From positions 84,822,853 through 84,886,852 of the forward strand of contig CM030367.1 in the NCBI GenBank assembly GCA_017893485.1: a stretch of 64,000 nucleotides of DNA. Reading direction: 5' to 3'. The stretch comes from Hemerocallis citrina (Eukaryota; Streptophyta; Magnoliopsida; Asparagales; Asphodelaceae). The translations under genes were made by a program, and so were the position numbers. How positions within the stretch are numbered: the stretch's first letter is position 1; every line of letters begins with the position of its first letter. Below are positions 42,601 to 54,238 of this stretch, in pieces. The notes under the pieces are model-generated. The model did not search any database. It was given only the letters and a program-made list of their open reading frames with translations, and was not told where the DNA came from.

Positions 42601-42982
42601 ATAGGATAGCCCATTTAGCTTTGTTTGTAAATAAGTTTGTGATTGTTTAAGTTTTGAGAATCATTAGACTGTTTCCGGTATAGAGAGGATGGCCGTGTAT
42701 AATATTTCGTCAGTTGAATGAACTAACGTGCCCACAGTTCTTATGCAGGATAAAAGTACATGAAAAAGACTAAAGAGGAATTAATGCTTAAAGATTATTC
42801 AAGTGTTATTGTATTTCATTCATGTAATAATTGTAACATTGCTTCTGCTGTTTTTAAGGTTTAAATGTAAATGTAACTCTGATGCAAAGTAAAGTTTTAT
42901 TTCCTTGTAAAATTGTATGAAGTGAAGTGAAAAGATCCTGTAGAACTCGAATTCAGTTGTATTTGGAATTCGGGGTGTTACA
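39658..42982 (+). repeat. Chromovirus outer 3' LTR (G3)
   Basis: 3325 bp, partner of 25262-28612. It keeps both tRNA-like units (41115-41188 and 41294-41349; the second B box has one change) and the GTAGTATGGGATGCAT block at about 42502. Confidence 0.93.
41115..41349 (+). other. Pair of tRNA-like units in LTR G3
   Basis: Unit 1: TAGACCAGTTGGT at 41115-41127 and GGGTTCGATCC at about 41178-41188. Unit 2: TTCGCGCAGTGGT at 41294-41306 and GGGCTCGAGGCC at 41338-41349, in which a T-to-C change damages the B box. Confidence 0.5.
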
Positions 42983-42987
42983 ACATG

Positions 42988-43663
42988 TTAGTATGGCGAA
43001 GGGTTGGGGAGTGGGTGATTAATTGTGAGAGTGGATATTTATTTAGGGTAGTAGGGGTCCTTTCATCTACCCATATGACCCTATATATAGCCCCTCCTAA
43101 TTAATGTGCAATGCACCAAAAATCAAAACAAAAGAGAAGAAAAGAAAGAGAGAAAAGAGAAAGAGAAGGCTTGGCTTTTCTAGGAGGAGAAGGCTAGTAT
43201 CTTGGTGGAGCTAGGAGCAACATCTAAGGAGTTTTCTTCCACTTTTCATTCTTCAACTAAGGTGGGTGATTCTTGAACTTTCTGAAATGTAGTTGTATGC
43301 ATGTGTAGAAATATTGATGCATAAAATTGATAATTCATATGAATTGTTGTTAATTTTGTGATGATGTTATTTGCAATATTTGATAGATATGAGTATGAAA
43401 AAGAAATGCATGCTAATTGAAAGATTGTTATGAAAAAAGTTGAAATGATGTTGTTGGGTGCATAGTAATATATCACGATTAGATTGAATAAATTGGGGAA
43501 TAAATTCATACAAAAAGTTGTTAATCTATGTGAAGTAAGTTACTATTTTGAGTTATGTTTGCACTTCAGAACATCAGGTCTAATAAACTAGATGGATTTT
43601 AAAGCATCTTGTATATGTCAGGAACATCATTTTAAATTTTCATAAGATTTGGATGTCGTTTAC
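42988..43663 (+). repeat. LTR-D solo LTR, segment 2 of 4
   Basis: Continues LTR-D after the chromovirus insertion. It has its own TATATATAG box (about 43082) and the GGAGGAGAAGGC and AAGGTGGGTG blocks seen after the TATA box in the other LTRs. Interrupted at 43663 by the LARD (TSD TTTAC, 43659-43663). Confidence 0.78.
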
Positions 43664-46600
43664 TATTATACCCAACAAAATAGCATATAGCTATTTTGCA
43701 TCATAATCCGTGCACAATTGAGAATTGCACGCGATTATGTATTTCTCTAATAATTATCAGTTTTAATTGAGAAATTTCATATATATGAGCTATTCTGAAC
43801 CCGATAAGATAAACTCGGGAAATCTTCTCAATTAAAATATGCATTTGTCTGATTGTCTTGACAAGACAATCTTTGAGAAAATAATAAGTTTTATAAACAT
43901 ATATTTTTTTATAAATTCAAAATATCTTATTTTTAATTAAATAGATAAATATCTATATATAGATTGGATCGTAATGGATCGTATATGATATTCGATCTAT
44001 AATTGTTTTGAATGTATGTGTCTGTATATATTCTACGAGTTAAATACTTGAATATATTTTTCTATATATATACATATAGACAATTGATTGAATTGTATCG
44101 GTTCGGATTTTACTTAACCTAGGGTTAAGGTTGCTAAACCTAGGGTTAGAATTCTAACATAAGGTTATGTAACCTTAGCCATCATGATTGATCTTGGATG
44201 GAACTTTGTTGAGATCCTATGGCCACAAATGTGCCATGAAGAGATCTTCATGAAAGAATGAGAACTTTGTGGAAAATTCTAGTTGTTGTGTGCTGGCATT
44301 CATCCCAACCATCCCTCCCTCCACCCACTCACCCACTCAATCTACACCCTCCACCTCATCACACCACCCCCACCCCCACCAACTCCAATTCCGGCCACAC
44401 CCCTTCCCACTCTCTCTCCTCCATTTTTTATATATACCCCTACCCTTTCTTCTTACTCCATTTGTTTTGATGGTTCAAAAAAAAAGTGAGAGCAAGTGAG
44501 AAATAATAAGTGATTTAGAGTGTGAGAAAGACGGAGCTTCATTTGTTTGCTTAGGAGCTAAGGAGGAGTCAACAAGCTTGTGCATCCAAGGTGGGTGTTC
44601 TTCAACTTTTGTATGTTGTACTTAGAAATTTGTAACTTCCAAATGGTTTAGAATTTGATTATGAAATTTTTGTGGCATGTTCTAGGATGAATTTAGAGTA
44701 TCCTCTACTTTTTTCATATTTTTATGAGTTTGTTTAGTAGCCCAAACAACCACTCCAATTTCGGACAGTAAGCAAGGCTAAAAACTGCTGTTGGGTGAGA
44801 ACTTGGTGTTTCTTTCAAAAATCATAACTCAGTATTGGTAGGGTATTTCAAGCCCAAATTTTTGCTGGATGCTCTTGTATGTGTCTAGGACTATTGTTTC
44901 ACATTTCATAATTTTCTGAGATCATTTGATACCTCAAAGAATTTGTAGATTGGAACTGGTCTGGAAAACAGATGCTGAATCTGCCTGTGTTGAGGTTGAA
45001 GTTCATTAGTTCATATCTACTTTTTTGTGCATGATATTGAGATGAAATTTTGTTGTAGGTTGTAGTATGAGTTTATATCAGGATTCTAAAATTTTAGAAT
45101 TATTAGACAAAATTTGATGGAGTTTCAAAAATAAATTGCATAAAGAGGTAGAGACCCCGTCTGAAAAGTAGAGAGAATTTTATGTTAAGTTTGAAGGGTC
45201 ATAAATCCCTGTGTATTATGAATCTAGATGCAATTTTTGGACACGATGGAATGGTATATGTTTAGTTTCAGAATCTCAAATTTAATAAGCTTTGGACTTG
45301 GGGATTTGTTATTGAATTTTAACTAGACTGTGTTCAGCCTCTAGCTCAGATTGCATGGTCTGTGAATTTGTGTAAATCTGGAATTATGTGTTAAGAATTT
45401 GGAAGAATGATAAACTAGAGCATTGTAGTAGAGAATCGTAGCTTTCCAAAACATCTAGAATTGTGAAATTCCAGTTTGTGTGGCAAAAGTTATGATTTCT
45501 TTTAGATTGGGGTGGAACCAGTCTAGATTGAAGGACTTAACTTTTGTAAAGGAAACTCATTTCCTGTGTGTATACCGATAAAATTGGAATTTTATAGGAC
45601 TTAAATGGATAAATCTGGGGATGTGTTCAACTAGGAAGTTGTAGTAGACACTCCCACATTTCCATAGAATCTAGAATCGAGTAATTCCGACAAGTAAACA
45701 TGTTTTTACTTTGATGACAAGATGCAGCAAGTGTAGGAAGAAATGCACAGCCAAGAGCATATTGAGATTGTATAGCCTCTAGATGGCTGAATTTGAAGAA
45801 ATGGTTAACTAGAGACTTGTAGTATAGGGTCTTAGCTTTCCAGAATGGGTAATATCATACAATTTCGATTGTATTATGGAAGTTATGGATGTTAGAAGTT
45901 TAGCAACCTGCTGTCTTGATCAACTTCAAGAATGTGTTAAATCGGGGAACTAGAGTTCTATAGGAAAATTGAAGGAGTTGTCAACTAGGAAATTGCAGTA
46001 GAGTTTCCTACCCTTCTAGAAAACCTAATTTTGTTGGATTTCGATGAGCATAGCTTGAGTCGCAGCAACTGTCTTGAACTGCTTGTGACTGGAAGATTGA
46101 TACAGAATTCTCTGCATTCCGCAGTATGGTGATTGTGAACTATTGAGTTTTAAGATGTTTTAAGCAAACTTAAACATGATTCCTGTGCTTAGTACTCATG
46201 GTGGACACATGAGTAAGTTAGGAGAATAGCTATATGGTCGATTTGTGATTGATATCTTGATGCCTGAATCTGTCAATGATCGGGTGTTGGTGTTTTTGTA
46301 TGTTACCTTCGTTCACAAATTATATGCATCTTTTGGGCCCCGATGGATTTCTCGCTAAGGGTCACGGGCTGGGAATTTGGTCGAAGAACTGTGAAGGTAT
46401 TGGAAATCGGTGAATGTTGATTCACCGTGACTAATTGCTATTTTTGACAGACCAATCAGGCTCAATATTTGTTTAAGACACCGTGCATGATTTGAGTGAT
46501 AAACGTATTTTTAGTAAACTCTAATTAAGCTTTCTTTACTGTTTGCTTGAAAACCGAGTTAGTGTTAGGAGTGATACCCTATAATTTTACTCGTTCTAAG

Positions 46601-47722
46601 AGCCAGCACTAGGCGGTGATAATCAGGGTTATCTCTTCCTGTCATTAGGGATACGTGCTGCTGTGCGAATCTTACACTGTTGATTCCTGAAGTACCTTGG
46701 TAAGAACGGGAGGGTTCCTATCGGATAAAGGGCTTAGACCTTCGAGGTCGTCATGTTCTTATGTTAAGTGGACACAAACAAACTATGGGGCTGTTGTCCC
46801 ATGGATCTTCGGCGCCATAAATATGCGGTTGTGTATCTGTAAGATCGTCACGGCATTTGGTGTGATCCAGACCGGATTGGGGCACTAGTGGCAAACAAAG
46901 ACACCACTGTGTTCAGCAGTAATAACTGCAGGATTCACTAGCCACGATTGTATCTATCAGGAATAGGTTGAGTATAATAGTAGAATATATTTGCATGTCG
47001 AGGGTTCGAAATCCTTAAACTGGAGAAGACGGCTTGATCTGGAACATATGTAGTATGGGATGCATGCATATCCAGAGTCTTGCGGACATTAGACTAAGTG
47101 CATCTGTCTTCTGTGCATTATGTACAATGCATTAAACTTCAGGTCATTGCATACACTAACACTAAGAAATTAGGATGCACATTTCTGTTTTCATTAAAGG
47201 CTGATTGTGATTGCTAGTTGGAGACCGTTGTTTCTTATCAGCATTGCATCAGTATAAGTACTGACATGCCCACTCAATTAGGTGCTGGATACCAGGTCGC
47301 GAGTACAGAGAACTCAATACATGCAGGGCTTCCCAGTGGAGTGGCAGTGTACATGCCTACCATTCAAGCAGATATAGAAATATCAGAGACGGGCAGCGGA
47401 AGACTCAAGTTGAGGGGCACATCCCAGGGAAGCAGATTGACCACTCAGCGGAGTTCGGTAGTGACCAGTTGATTGCCGTTCAGGGAGACAACTGATAGAT
47501 TCACAAGAGAAGTTTGAATATTTTGTAACCAGTTATAATGAGTTAATGTAATTTGTATTCCTTGTTCAGAAACAATATACATTTGTAATTAATGATGTAA
47601 TGGCTTATTTGGCAACAAAAAGTTTTTAAATTTCCATGTTATTTACTTTGTTGTGATGCATTTGAAGGCAAAGATTCTGGTTGTGTCACGAATGTCCGGT
47701 AACGGAGATCCGAGGCATTACA
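43664..47722 (+). repeat. LARD 5' LTR
   Basis: 4059 bp, ends CGAGGCATTACA. TATATATACCCC promoter at about 44430. Much of the middle is AT-rich with recurring phrases such as AACTAGAGACTTGTAG. The GTAGTATGGGATGCAT block is at about 47050. Short open frames in it are also present in the 3' LTR, as expected of a repeat, and have no family. Confidence 0.9.
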
Positions 47723-47725
47723 GTT

Positions 47726-47735
47726 GGTATCAGAG
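47726..47735 (+). other. LARD primer binding site
   Basis: TTGGTATCAGAG starts just after the LTR end; complementary to initiator-Met tRNA, with the 3' part altered. Confidence 0.8.
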
Positions 47736-47880
47736 ATGACTTCAAATTGCAGTCTAACACGGTAGTAAATTAAAACTTAAAATTCAGTTAGAGGCAGGTT
47801 TATGTTCAGATAGTTCGAGTAATCGATATATATCTGTGATTCCTCTCTAACCGGAACTAAACCTGTAAATGTTTTGCAGG

Positions 47881-48261
47881 ATGGTGTTCGAAGATATCTT
47901 CATCAGTGATGTGTCAGTGGCAGCAGATGAACCAATACCTACAAATGGACCGATGTCAGTGGAGGAAGAAATAAGGGAAGTACTATAACAGGACAAAAAT
48001 GAAAAAGACTCACCTCCACCATCATCAAGCCCAACCATGGAGCAACAGATAAAAGCCAACATATATCTGAGAATGAAAATGCTGAAGGAAAGAAAGGACA
48101 AGGAGGTTCGCCAGGCCGAGCAGCAGGATGCACACCTAAAGAAGGAGCAAAAGCAACTTCAATCTCATATGACATGCTTACAGAATCATTGGTGGAAACT
48201 CCAGGAAGACCCTAAGCCAAGAATTGCTAGGGAAGACCATCAAGCCAAAGAGAGCTGGTAA
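47881..48261 (+). pseudogene. LARD ORF: acidic, coiled-coil protein resembling chromovirus ORF0
   Basis: The frame begins MVFEDIFISDVSVAADEPIP, is acidic, has one TAA (about 47985), then SPPPSSSPTMEQQIKANIYL and a coiled coil rich in K, E and Q (LKERKDKEVRQAEQQDAHLK), ending TAA at 48259. The layout (acidic start, PPP-S cluster, coiled coil, position just after the PBS) matches ORF0 of the chromovirus at 34645-35052. Residue-level similarity is weak by eye, so common descent is inference. Confidence 0.5.
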
Positions 48262-48315
48262 AAGAACTAAATGTTCTAAGGGAAAACGCTCCAAGAAAAA
48301 ATTATAGCCAAGAAT

Positions 48316-48357
48316 TGTTACAATTGTGGAAATTTTGGGCATATCAAGCCAAATTGC
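48316..48357 (+). pseudogene. LARD gag zinc knuckle remnant
   Basis: Encodes CYNCGNFGHIKPNC, a perfect CX2CX4HX4C knuckle, in a frame different from the coiled-coil ORF. It is the remaining trace of a gag nucleocapsid domain. Confidence 0.75.
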
Positions 48358-48359
48358 CC

Positions 48360-49370
48360 ACAACTACAAGAAGGATGCTCGGCAAAAAAGTAGCAGAACA
48401 TCAGTAACAAGGTGTAATAATATGTGAACTGACTATGTTTGGGTACGTTTTGGAAGTTGAACTATGGTGTAATCTACCTTGTATTGTGAATGTTCAACTC
48501 AGCTATGAATGATATTATATTGTGGAAAACTTTTTGATGCACCACTTCCTGGATGAATGAACTTTTCCGTATAATTTTGGTACAACTGGATGTTAGAAAG
48601 GCAAGTTTGCAACTAAAATATCTAGCAGATAACTTGCAGCCAGACATCAAGAAGAAGGTCTGTAACCCGATATTAGTTTAACAAGTCTACAACCGAACAA
48701 CAAATAAGGGTGCATCGCAGCACCGGAGTTGAGGAAGAACAACAAAGCCACACCATCGGCTCAGAAATCGAGGCTAGAATTCGCAATATACCAAGGAGGC
48801 ACTGGTAGAAATCAGCGGAAACCAGGCACCATCGCCATAAGTGGATCATACCTAGACTCAAGGAAGGATCCGTCAACTACCAACTCAATCATTTTCCAGA
48901 AGCGGTAGGGTTCTCCAATGTTAGCTTATGATAAAGCAGCCGCCAGGAGCACACTAAGGAAGAAATCTCACCCAAACAGGGGACGACCAAGCCAAACATT
49001 CGGCAAAATCATCAAAGAAACTGCTAACATACTGAAGCGGCAATTCGTGACCTCGAACATTTCTAAGGAGGGAGTGGTCACCTACCAACAGAAGTCATAA
49101 TCAAGGAGTGAATCAGCATCACTAGTGGACAAAGACAAGCAAAATAATACGGTCGTTGTCTACTCCAGAGCAGAAGCAAAAGAATGTCAACATCAACTTC
49201 ATGATGGATCTATCCAGATGACTGAAGAACAACAATTCAACTTGGTAGAAGACCTGTTTTTCGAGAATATTACTGAGACACTGGAGATGGTTCATGGAAA
49301 TATCTCATGAACCATTGATATTTGTATTTCTGTTTTCCTCTTTACTAGCGTCGTTCTGAGGACAGAATGA
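48360..49370 (+). other. LARD interior, mostly noncoding, with an RT remnant
   Basis: At about 49045-49098 the frame reads TSNISKEGVVTYQQKS, similar to the [13 protein letters not shown] part of chromovirus RT (about 37400-37440), with a basic stretch before it. The rest is not recognisable. This fits a decayed pol from the same lineage. Confidence 0.5.
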
Positions 49371-49387
49371 TTCTAAGGAGGGAGTAA
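49371..49387 (+). other. LARD polypurine tract
   Basis: TTCTAAGGAGGGAGTAA directly before the 3' LTR; 14 bases identical to the chromovirus PPT. Confidence 0.85.
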
Positions 49388-52300
49388 TGTAATACACCGC
49401 AAAATAGCATATAGCTATTTTGCATCCTAATCCGTGCACGGTTGAGAATTGCACGAGATTATGTATTTCTCTAATAATCATCAGTTTTAATTGAGAAATT
49501 TCAAATATATGAGCTATTCTGAACCCGATAAGTTAACTCGAGATATCTTCTCAATTAAATTATGGATTTGCCCCGATTTTCTTGACAAGGCAATCTTCTA
49601 GAAAATAATAAGTTTTATAAACATATATTTTTTATAAATTCAAAATATATTATTTTTAAGTAAATAGATAAATATCTATACATAGATTGGATCGTACTGG
49701 ATCGTATATGATATACGATCTATAATTGTTTTGAATGTATGTGTCCATATATATTCTACGAGTTAAATACTTGAATATATTTTTCTATATGTAGACATAT
49801 AGACAATTGATTGAATTGTATCGGTTAGGATTTTACTTAACGTAGGGTTAGAATTGTAACATAGGGTTATGTAACCCTAGCCATCATGATTGATCTTGGA
49901 TGGAATTTTGTTGAGATCCTATGGCCACAAATGTGCCATGAAGAGATCTTCATGAAAGAATGAGAACTTTGTGGAAAGTTCTAGTTGTTGTGTGCTGGCA
50001 TTCATTCCAACCATCCCTCCCTCCACCTACTCACCTACTCAATATACACAGTCCACCTCATCACACCATCCCTACCCCCACCCACTCCATAATTCTGGCC
50101 ACACCCCCCTCCCACTCTCTATCTTCCATTTTTTATATATACCCCCACCCTTTCTTCTTACTCCATTTGTTTTGATGGTTCAAAAAAAAAGAAAAAAAAG
50201 AGGGAGCGAGTGAGAAATAATAAGAGAGTTAGAGTGAGCTTTGTTTGTTTTCTTAGGAGCTAAGAAGGAGGAGCCAACAAGCTTGTGCATCCAAGGTAGA
50301 TGTTCTTCAACTTTTGTATGTTGTACTCAGAAATTTGTAACTTCCAAATGGTTTAGAATTTGATTATGAAATCTTTGTGGCATGTTCTAGGATGAGTTTA
50401 GAGTATCCTCTACTTTTTTCATATTTTTCTGAGTTTTTTTAGTAGCCCAAACAACCACTCCAATTTCGAACAGTAAGCAAGGCTGAAAACTGCTGTTGTA
50501 TGAGAAATTGGTGTTTCTTTCAAAAAATCATAACTCAGTATTGGTAGGGTATTTTAAGCCAAATTTTTTTTATGGATTCTCTTGTATGTGTCTAGGACTA
50601 TAGTTTCAAATTTCATAATTTTCCGAGATCGTTTGATACTCAAAGAATTTGTAGATTGCAACTGGTCTGGAAACCAGAAGCTGAATCTGCCTGTGTTGAG
50701 GTTGAAGTTCATCAATTCATATATACTTTTGTGTGCATGATATTGTCATGATTTTTTTTTGTAGGTTTGAGTATGAGTCTAAATCATGATTCTAAAATTT
50801 TAGAATTATTAGACAACATTTGATGAAGTTTCAAAAATAAATTGCATAAAGAGGTAGAGACCCGTCTGAAAAGTAGAGAGAATTTTATGTTAAGTTTGAA
50901 GGGTCATAACTCTCTGTGTATTATGAATATAGATGCAATTTTTGGACACGATGGAATGGTATATGTGTAGTTTCAGAATATCAAATTTCATAAGCTTTGA
51001 ACTTGGGGTTGATTTTTTATTGAATTTTAACTAGACTATGTTCAGTCTCTAGCTCAGATTGCGTGGTCTGTGAATTTGTGTAAATCTAGAATTATGTGTT
51101 AAGAATTTGGAAAATTATCAACTAGAGATTTGTAGTAGAGATTCGTAGCTTTCCAAAACAAAATTGGAATTTTAGAATTTGTAGTAGAAACTCATTTCCT
51201 GTGTGTATATCGATAAAATTGGAATTTTAGAGAACTTAAATGGATGAATCTGGGGATGTGTTCAACTAGGAAGTTGTAGTAGACATTCCCTACCTTCCAT
51301 AGAATCTAGAATCGAGTAATTCGGACAAGTAAACAAGTTTTTATGTTGATGGCAAGATGCAGCAAGTGTAGGAAGAAATGCACAGCCGAGAGCATATTGA
51401 GATTGTATAGCCTCTAAACGGCTGAATTTGATGAAATGGTTAACTAGAGACCTTTAGTATAGGGTCTTAGCTTTCTAGAATGGGTAATATCATACAATTC
51501 CTATTTGTATTTTGAAAGTTATGGATGTTACATGTTCAGCAACCTGTTGTGTTGATCGACTTCAAGCATGTGTTAAATCGGGGAACTAGAGTTCTATAAG
51601 AAAATTGAAGGAGTTGTGAACTAGAGAATTGTAGTAGAGTTTCTTACCCTTCTAGAAAACCTAATTTTATTAGATTCCGATGAGCATAGCTTGAGTCGCA
51701 GCAACTGCTATGTCTTGAACTGCTTAAGATTGAAGATTGATAAGGAATTCCCTGCATATCGCAGTATGGTGGTTGTGAGATATTGAGTTTTAAGATATTT
51801 TAAGCACTTCATTGGAACTTAGATAAGATTCATGTACTTAGTACTCATGGTGGACACATGAGTAAGTAGGGAGAATAGCTATATGGTTGATTTGTGATTG
51901 GTATCTTGATGCCTGAGTCTGTCAATGGTCGGGTGTTGGTGTTTGTGTATGTGACCTTCATTCACAGATTATATGCATCTTTTGGGTACCGATGGACTAC
52001 TCGGTGAGGGTCACGGGCCGGGAATTTGGTCCAAGACCTGTGAAGGTATTAGAAATCGGTGAATGTTGATTCATCGAGACTAATTGTTATTTTTGACAGA
52101 CCAATCAGGCTCAACATTTGTTTAAGACACTGGGCATGATTTGAGTGATAAACATACTTTTAGTAAACTGTATCTAATTAAGCTTTCTTTACTGTTCGCT
52201 TGAAGACCGAGTTGGTGTTAGGAGTGATATCATATAATTTGACTCGTTCTAAGAGCCAGTTAGGCGGTGATAACTAGGGTTGTCTCTTCCTATCATTAGG

Positions 52301-53045
52301 GATACGTGCTGCTGTGCGTAACTCGCACTGTTGATTCCTGAAGTACCGTGGTAAGAATGGGAGGGTTCCTGTTAGATAGGGGGATTAGACCTTCGAGGTC
52401 GTCATGTTCTTATGTTAAGTGGACACGAACGGACCATGGGGCTGCTGTCCCAGGGATCTTCGACATCACAGATATGCGGTTGTGTATCTGTAAGATCGTC
52501 ACGATATTTGGTGTGATCCAGTCCAAATTGGGGCACTAATGGCAAACAAAGACACCATTGTGTTTAGCAGTAATAACTCCAGGATTCACTAGCCACGATT
52601 GTATCTATCAGAAACATGTTGAGTACAATAGTAGAATATTTTTGCATGGATTGAAACCCTAAAACTGGAGAAGACAGCTTGATCTGAAATGTATGTAGTA
52701 TGGGATGCATGCGTATCCAGAGTCTTACTCACATTAGACTAAGTGCATCTGTCTTCTGTGCATTATTTACTATGCATTAGACTTCAGGTTATGGCATATA
52801 CTGACACTAAGAAATTAGGATGCATGTTTCTATTTTTATTAAAGGCTGATTGTGATTGCTTGTTGGAGATCGCTGTTTCTCAGCATTGTGTCAGTTTAAG
52901 TACTGACGTGCCCACTCAATTAGGTGCTGGATTCCGGATCGCGAGTGCAAGAGAACTCAAGACAAGCAGGGCATCCCAGTGGGGTGGCATTGTACATTCC
53001 TACCATTCAAGCAGATACAGAAATATTAGAGTCGGGCAGCGGAAG

Positions 53046-53342
53046 TGTAACGCCCCGCCCCAATACTCAGACAATTTTTATATTTTTTTAGAATACAAAT
53101 TAGATACTATGTAGTACAACTGCCCACCACAGGTTGCCTCTCAAAAGGTGGTTAACCAATTAGGTGACTCTTGATCATAGGCAATTATATTTATACTCAA
53201 ACTATTTTTGTATACTTCCCATGTGGGACTATATTTCTCAAATCCTTCTCAAATCTGGCCCAACCATTCCGGCCCAACTATGCAGTACAGTCGACTGCTT
53301 AATGGACCAGTCGACTGTTCGCTGCCAATACGGGGTATTACA
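53046..53342 (-). repeat. TRIM 3' LTR
   Basis: Reads TGTAACGCCCC to GGGGTATTACA on the plus strand. It contains AGTCGACT twice (about 53289 and 53310). Confidence 0.92.
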
Positions 53343-53610
53343 TACACCCCACCTTAGAAATCAGCGTCCTCGCTGAGTACAGGGCACACATCTAGTGTAG
53401 GATCCACCCTTTCTAGCCGATGTAGCGTAGTCCTCGATACCGGAGATAAATCACTCTCAACATCGCAGATCGGATACCCGGCTATCAATCACTACCTGTG
53501 ACTCTCAATACCGCAGAATATACCCGACCCCGGATATAAGTGACTCTCAACACCGCAGATCGCCCTGACCTCTTCTACACCCGGTGTCGAAAGTCGGCTC
53601 TGATACCATT

Positions 53611-53908
53611 TGTAACGCCCCGTCCCAATACTCAGACAATTTTTATATTTTTTTAGAATACAAATTAGATACTATGTAGTACAAATGCCCACCACAGGCT
53701 GCCTCTCAAAAGGTGGTTAACCAATTAGGTGACTCTTGATCATAGGAAATTATATTTATACTCAAACTATTTTTGTATACTTCTCATGTGAGACTATATT
53801 TCTCAAATCCTTCTCAAATATGGCCCAACCAATCCGGCCCTAACTATGTAGTACAGTCGACTGCTTAATGGACCAGTCGACTGTTCGCTGCCAATACGGG
53901 GTATTACA
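53611..53908 (-). repeat. TRIM 5' LTR
   Basis: Near-identical to 53046-53342, again with two AGTCGACT copies (about 53856 and 53875). Confidence 0.92.
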
Positions 53909-54238
53909 GGAAGACTCAAGTCGAGGGGAATATCCCAGGGAAGCAGATTGACCACTCAGTGGAGTTCGGCAGTGGCCAGTTGATAACCGTTCTGGGAGAC
54001 AACTGATAGCTTCACAAGAGAAGTTTGAATATTTTCTAATCAGTTGTAATGAGTTAATGTAATTTGTATTCCTTGTTCAGGAACAATAGACATTTGTAAT
54101 TAATGATGTAATGACTTATTTGGCAATAAAAAGTTTTTAAATTTCCGTGTTATTTGCTGTGTTGAGATGCATTTGAAGGCAAAGATTCTGATTGTGTCAC
54201 GGATGTCCGGTAATGGGAATCCGGGGCGTTACATTTAC

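Larger units (their letters stand above)
25262..42982 (+). mobile_element. Compound Ty3/gypsy chromovirus (Tekay/Del type): LTR-interior-LTR-interior-LTR
   Basis: The outer LTRs (25262-28612 and 39658-42982) are close copies, start TGTAATATC and end GTGTTACA. They are flanked by ACAAG (25257-25261) and ACATG (42983-42987), a target duplication with one change. Inside lie a first interior truncated in RT at 31360, a diverged LTR (31361-34486), and a second interior that runs to the 3' PPT. The second interior encodes gag, protease, RT, RNase H, integrase and a chromodomain in gypsy order. The best reading is a related element inserted into the first one, followed by recombination between the two interiors that removed the inner 3' LTR and the rest of the first pol. 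Confidence 0.88.
53046..53908 (-). mobile_element. TRIM (miniature LTR retrotransposon)
   Basis: 863 bp in total. Two ~297-bp LTRs (53046-53342 and 53611-53908) enclose a 268-bp interior and are flanked by GGAAG (53041-53045 and 53909-53913). The 5' LTR of the LARD shows the uninterrupted site (GCGGAAGACTC near 47398). On the minus strand the interior starts with the PBS TGGTATCAGAGCC (about 53595-53608) and ends in a purine run (AAGGTGGGGTGTA). It encodes no protein and needs an autonomous partner. Confidence 0.93.
43664..54233 (+). mobile_element. LARD: nonautonomous LTR retrotransposon with ~4-kb LTRs
   Basis: Two long LTRs (43664-47722 and 49388-54233) are flanked by TTTAC (43659-43663 and 54234-54238). 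The 5' LTR start is decayed (TATTATACC for TGTAATACA). The interior is only about 1.66 kb: a PBS for initiator-Met tRNA, a short coiled-coil ORF, a zinc knuckle remnant, an RT remnant and a PPT. It has no usable pol, so it must have moved with proteins from a relative. The PPT and an LTR block match the chromovirus in this window. Confidence 0.88.
49388..54233 (+). repeat. LARD 3' LTR with nested TRIM
   Basis: Starts TGTAATACACC and ends GGGGCGTTACA. Without the TRIM and one target copy it is about 3.98 kb. It differs from the 5' LTR by many substitutions and indels, so the LARD is older than Copia-1. Confidence 0.9.

Noticed and set aside
44258..44499. Proline- and threonine-rich ORFs in three frames
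   Set aside because: They come from a CCACCC-rich stretch just upstream of the LTR TATA box, and the counterpart in the other LTR is not conserved in frame. Low-complexity artefact.
46697..46888. A 63-codon ORF that appears again at 52348-52539 with conserved protein sequence
   Set aside because: The two places are the same position in the two LARD LTRs, so similarity follows from LTR duplication. No family or initiation context supports a gene.
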